7,939 nucleotides of DNA from Thaumarchaeota archaeon S13 (lineage in GTDB: Archaea > Thermoproteota > Nitrososphaeria > Nitrososphaerales > Nitrosopumilaceae). Below the pieces are notes generated by a model. It made no database searches and had not been told where the DNA came from. It saw only the letters and a program-made list of their open reading frames with translations. This document shows, one piece after another, positions 5,546 to 7,939 of the stretch (position 1 is its first letter; every line of letters begins with the position of its first letter). Location: positions 1 to 7,939 of the forward strand of contig RHFA01000159.1 of NCBI GenBank assembly GCA_003724275.1. The letters run 5' to 3'. Position numbers and translations under genes: made by a program.

Positions 5546-5780
5546 GGGTGGGGAGCCCGGAGCGGGGTTTCCGGACTGCAAAACGGGACTTGGGCTCGCC
5601 CTGGGGCCGGCACGGCAGAGCCGGCTGACTGGATCGGGTGGCCTGTTCTGTGCGCGGAGGCGCCTGAACACGGGCGCAGTGGCTAGGGCGGCTCACAACT
5701 GCCCATGGCGTCGGCCTGTGCCCTGTTCCCTGCTATGGCGGGCTAGCGTGTGGCTTCACTGGCGCGGCAGCCTCCCAACC
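5546..5780. other. Gene-poor stretch with short hairpins
   Basis: No convincing gene is seen between the HEPN-like gene and the next promoter. A frame running from the HEPN-like gene's 3' end to 5894 is Arg/Trp/Pro-rich and has no start or family signature. Two inverted repeats lie just after the stop: GAGCCC (5553-5558) with GGGCTC (5592-5597), and GCCGGC (5606-5611) with GCCGGC (5620-5625) enclosing an 8-base loop. No T-run follows, so a classical terminator is not supported. No tRNA T-loop was found. It may hold a 3' UTR structure or a small RNA. Confidence 0.45.
5606..5625. repeat. 6-bp GC hairpin downstream of the HEPN-like gene
   Basis: GCCGGC at 5606-5611 pairs with GCCGGC at 5620-5625 around the loop ACGGCAGA. 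It lies about 60 bases after the stop at 5545 and could stabilise the mRNA end. Short GC stems are frequent in DNA of this composition. Confidence 0.4.
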
Positions 5781-5790
5781 AATTTTATAG
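5777..5790 (+). promoter_or_regulatory. BRE/TATA promoter before the small ORF and the 571-residue gene
   Basis: AACCAATTTTATAG stands out in GC-rich sequence and shares AACCAATT with the transporter promoter at 1239. The TATA core TTTTATAG (5783-5790) is centred about 25 bases before ATG 5812, the first codon of a 36-residue ORF, and 132 bases before the 571-residue gene. It thus points to 5812 as the 5' end of the transcript. Confidence 0.65.
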
Positions 5791-5811
5791 TGATGAGACC
5801 CGCCGCCCCGC

Positions 5812-5922
5812 ATGACCTCTGGCGAACCGCACAGGGCGGGCCGACGCTTGGACGCGCACCACGCACGTGCCGTGGGGCACAAAATCGTCTGTGACATGGA
5901 TCACGGGGTGGCCCAACAATGA
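5812..5922 (+). CDS. Leaderless small protein, 36 residues, overlapping the next gene
   Basis: ATG 5812 lies exactly where the transcript from the TATA box at 5783-5790 should begin, so it would be translated leaderless. The frame runs 36 codons to TGA 5920-5922, which overlaps the start of the 571-residue gene as ATGA. The product is basic and His-rich: it begins MTSGEPHRAG, contains DAHHARAVGHK (14-24) and ends CDMDHGVAQQ (27-36). With several His and one Cys, metal binding is conceivable but not shown. I do not recognise it. Promoter distance plus stop-start overlap support it as a real leader peptide or small gene that couples translation to the large ORF. It could instead be a fortuitous uORF with the true leader untranslated. 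Confidence 0.5.
   Translation: MTSGEPHRAGRRLDAHHARAVGHKIVCDMDHGVAQQ
5905..5910 (+). promoter_or_regulatory. Ribosome-binding site of the 571-residue gene
   Basis: GGGGTG, containing the GGTG core that pairs with archaeal 16S rRNA, ends eight bases before ATG 5919. It supports that start and internal (non-leaderless) initiation downstream of the small ORF. Confidence 0.5.
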
Positions 5923-7634
5923 GGGTCCCGGATGTGTTCAGGCACCTTGAGAGCATCAGAAGGGCCAAAAAGGAAGAGCCCCTGCTAAGGAGCCAGGACG
6001 GCAACGAGCGGCGCGGGATGGCGCTTGAGCAGGTTGGCGCGGCGCTAGGCAAGCTGGACGGGGAGGAAAACGCCAGTGTGCTAGAGCTGGCAAAAAACAT
6101 GAGGCCCAACTCCATAGTGGACTCTTGGGACACGCTGTACGTCGAGCTGCACAGGCTGGGCCACAGGGACTTGGCCGACACCATAGCGCGCGAATGCCAG
6201 GCCGCCCGCATGGAGATATGGCAATCCGTGGACAGCGACGGCGACGCAATATCCCAGATGACCAGCATGGGCAACCAGTTCCTTGCGGCATATTCGTCAA
6301 ACCTGAGCAACTTTCGGCACATGCTGGGCACAATGCTTGCCCACATGAAGCCGTCGTTCAGGCCGGGAAGGGACATGGATGACCGCGTGGTCGACATGGC
6401 GCGCTTTGGATCCGGGGCAGACGACTGGATGATCAAGGCCGTGCTGGAGGAGATGTACCTGGAGCGGGGATTGTACGAGCAGGCCTGCGGAATATGCTCG
6501 AGAATAACCGAGTTTGACGGATACGACATGCACAGGATGATGGCGTCTACGCTGGTGGAGGACATGCTAAACGAGATTCTGGGCCACCTGCACAGGTGCA
6601 AGGACGCTAGGCACGTGGACCACATGGTTGAGAGGGGGCTTCCCGTATCCCCAAAGTGCAAGGACGGGGAATACCTGGACTCGCTTGCGACGAAATGCCT
6701 GGAGCTCCTGGAGCGCAGGGCGGCGTGCCTCGGCCTTGACATAGTTCCGGACAAGCGGGAAAACAACCTGCTGCGCAAGGCCGCGGACTTTGCGCTAGGG
6801 GTCCAGGCGCGCAGGAGGACGCGCGACGCAGCGGAGATTGAGGAGCACATAAGGTCGGCCTATCCGGAATCCCACTCGTTTTTGGAGCTGGACCAAGAGT
6901 GGGTCTTGAGGAAAATGACAGAGCAAAAGGTTCCCCTCGTGCAGGACATCTCGTCCAAAATAGAGTGCCAGGACCTTGCCAGGATACGCAATGTGGAGTG
7001 CAGCGCAAAGGGCGCACTAGACATGCTAGAGCCCATGCTAAGGTTCAGGAAGGCCCGGGGCATTCGCGTGGATCCCGGGGTGGCCAGCAGGTGGAAAAGG
7101 GGAATTCGGGGAATGGAGCTCTGGGAGTGCCTTTTGGAGATGGACCTGCACCTCCGCTTCGTGAGGGCCGGCTCTGACGTGGCAGTCGACGTGGCACTTC
7201 GTGGGGCTGACGGGAAAAAGAAGGGCGAGCAAGGCCCCAACGTTGACCTTAGGGTGGGCGAGTGCCTTGTGGAGGTCTACTCGCCAAAGGACAAGGAGGT
7301 TCTTGTGCCAAACCACGTGACGAGTGTCCGCAAGCCTGGCAAGGCTCTAATGGACGCAGTGCTGAAGAAGAGCCAGCTGCCCCACGTGGGCGGGGCGCAG
7401 ACCGTGCTCGTTGTGGGCTGTGCGGGGGGCGAGTTCTTTAACATTGACATTCTCCGGCCCCGGCTGGAGGAGCGGCTTGGGGACGGGGAGCAGCCGGGAG
7501 CCATATTCTTTGTCCTCCAGGACGGCGGCCGCTACAGGATCGAGTGCATCGTAAACAAGAACGCCGTGGCCGCCATACCGGACAAGACCATGACGGCAAT
7601 AAGGGGCGCCCTGGAGCTCGAAATGCTAGAGTGA
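5919..7634 (+). CDS. Hypothetical protein with C-terminal PD-(D/E)XK-like domain, 571 residues
   Basis: No named family is recognised. The first about 390 residues are mainly helical, with repeated amphipathic segments (for example 67-104, 153-197, 205-270) and no membrane stretch or signal peptide, so a cytoplasmic protein is likely. The C-terminal part (about 398-571) looks like a restriction-endonuclease-type fold. A helix with MELWECLLEMDLHLRF (399-414, E403) is followed by a strand, then NVDLRVGECLVEVYSPKD (441-458) with D443 and E452-V-Y454 in place of E-x-K. Next come a basic helix ending AVLKKSQLPHV (480-490, K483, K484, Q486) and the strand QTVLVVG. The usual catalytic Lys is Tyr, so it is either inactive or uses a lysine from K457 or the helix. 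It begins as ATGA overlap with the 36-residue ORF and has GGGGTG eight bases upstream. The nuclease idea is fold-pattern inference. Confidence 0.75.
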   Translation: MRVPDVFRHLESIRRAKKEEPLLRSQDGNERRGMALEQVGAALGKLDGEENASVLELAKNMRPNSIVDSWDTLYVELHRLGHRDLADTIARECQAARMEIWQSVDSDGDAISQMTSMGNQFLAAYSSNLSNFRHMLGTMLAHMKPSFRPGRDMDDRVVDMARFGSGADDWMIKAVLEEMYLERGLYEQACGICSRITEFDGYDMHRMMASTLVEDMLNEILGHLHRCKDARHVDHMVERGLPVSPKCKDGEYLDSLATKCLELLERRAACLGLDIVPDKRENNLLRKAADFALGVQARRRTRDAAEIEEHIRSAYPESHSFLELDQEWVLRKMTEQKVPLVQDISSKIECQDLARIRNVECSAKGALDMLEPMLRFRKARGIRVDPGVASRWKRGIRGMELWECLLEMDLHLRFVRAGSDVAVDVALRGADGKKKGEQGPNVDLRVGECLVEVYSPKDKEVLVPNHVTSVRKPGKALMDAVLKKSQLPHVGGAQTVLVVGCAGGEFFNIDILRPRLEERLGDGEQPGAIFFVLQDGGRYRIECIVNKNAVAAIPDKTMTAIRGALELEMLE

Positions 7635-7650
7635 TCCCGCCATGGGTCAC
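7631..7650. repeat. Imperfect inverted repeat holding both convergent stop codons
   Basis: GTGATCCC (7631-7638) pairs with GGGTCAC (7644-7650) with one bulged T, around the centre GCCAT. The TGA of the 571-residue gene (7632-7634) and the minus-strand stop of the right-edge gene (7647-7649) are in its two arms, which are only 12 bases apart. It could serve as a shared transcript-end structure, though no T-runs flank it. Confidence 0.45.
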
Positions 7651-7939
7651 TGCCCGCGGCCGGAACCGTCTTCTAGCACCACCATTGTCCCGTCGGGGGA
7701 CGGTGGCGTGAGCGCGCATGCCATGCTTAGCGAAAGCTCACAGGCGGCGTGATCGTACGAGACGCGGCCGCCCCCGACGGCCAGCCTTGCCCCGGACGCA
7801 TTGACGCAGAATATCGTCCCCACTGGCATCTCGAACTCCAGCGCGACGGCCAGGCCAAGGGAGGCGGTAGGATGGGCGCGGCCGGCGCCGGAGAGGCGCA
7901 GGTCGCAATCACGCATCGTGCCGTTGTAGGTCGGGTACG
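7647..7939 (-). CDS. Partial hypothetical protein entering from the right edge
   Basis: A minus-strand frame runs from the right edge of the window to TGA at 7647-7649. An internal ATG lies at 7916 (89 residues), but the frame stays open to the edge and the extra residues (YPTYNGTMRDCDLRL) read smoothly, so the gene probably starts outside the window. The visible C-terminal part is rich in Gly, Ala and short alternating hydrophobic stretches (LGLAVALEFEMPVGTIFCVN, RLAVGGGRVSYDHAACEL), suggesting beta strands, with four Cys spread along it. This would fit an exported or surface beta-rich domain, but no family is recognised. It is convergent with the 571-residue gene, whose stop is 12 bases away. 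Confidence 0.6.
   Translation of the reverse strand, partial: YPTYNGTMRDCDLRLSGAGRAHPTASLGLAVALEFEMPVGTIFCVNASGARLAVGGGRVSYDHAACELSLSMACALTPPSPDGTMVVLEDGSGRGQ

Noticed and set aside
5790..5850. Possible C/D box small RNA, because GTGATGA matches a C box
   Set aside because: No D box (CTGA) follows at a suitable distance, and the block is better explained as the space between a TATA box and a leaderless start.
5493..5894. 133-codon plus-strand frame across the end of the HEPN-like gene and the intergenic stretch
   Set aside because: Its start lies inside the HEPN-like gene in another frame, and the product is Arg/Trp/Pro-rich with no family sign and no start signals.
5756..6850. Long minus-strand frame of 364 codons opposite the 571-residue gene
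   Set aside because: It is very rich in Ser, Arg and Leu with no family motif, as expected of an antisense shadow of a GC-rich coding sequence. The plus frame has a promoter, a ribosome-binding site and a plausible domain pattern.
1..7939. CRISPR arrays, insertion sequences, tRNA or rRNA genes
   Set aside because: I looked for regularly spaced repeats, transposase motifs, terminal inverted repeats and tRNA T-loops on both strands and saw none that could be supported.

Overview
The window looks like chromosomal DNA of a high-GC archaeon, most likely a thaumarchaeote (Nitrososphaerota) of the Cenarchaeum or sponge-symbiont type. The main evidence is a ribosomal protein L15e gene, which belongs to archaea and eukaryotes only. 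Short TATA-type promoters also lie 25-30 bases before start codons, as expected for leaderless archaeal transcripts, while genes inside operons have purine-rich ribosome-binding sites. The genus is inferred from protein style and base composition, not from a database match.

Left part (1-1201). A partial minus-strand reading frame runs off the left edge (1-323). A very GC-rich stretch with no recognisable gene follows (324-638). Then comes rpl15e on the plus strand, with a TATA-like box and a GC-rich inverted repeat just before its start.

Centre (1202-4782). Four plus-strand genes are packed with tiny gaps or overlaps behind one promoter: an NMT1/SsuA-type periplasmic binding protein, an SsuB/TauB-type ATPase, an SsuC/TauC-type permease, and a stand-alone homocysteine S-methyltransferase domain of the MetH N-terminal type. 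Together they read as an uptake system for a small organosulfur or related compound, coupled to methionine synthesis or methyl transfer. The substrate cannot be read from the sequence. A perfect 12-bp palindrome lies directly upstream of the promoter and could be an operator.

Right part (4783-7634). Base composition drops visibly and the genes become unfamiliar. There is a possible 43-codon ORF, then a 191-residue protein with an R-N-x-x-x-H motif of the HEPN ribonuclease type. Next is a gene-poor stretch with hairpins, and then a TATA box followed at leaderless distance by a 36-residue ORF. Its stop overlaps (ATGA) the start of a 571-residue protein whose C-terminal part resembles a PD-(D/E)XK nuclease fold with a substituted lysine. 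HEPN-like and nuclease-like genes side by side suggest an accessory defence or toxin module, which is inference. At the right edge a partial minus-strand gene (7647-7939) converges on this block.
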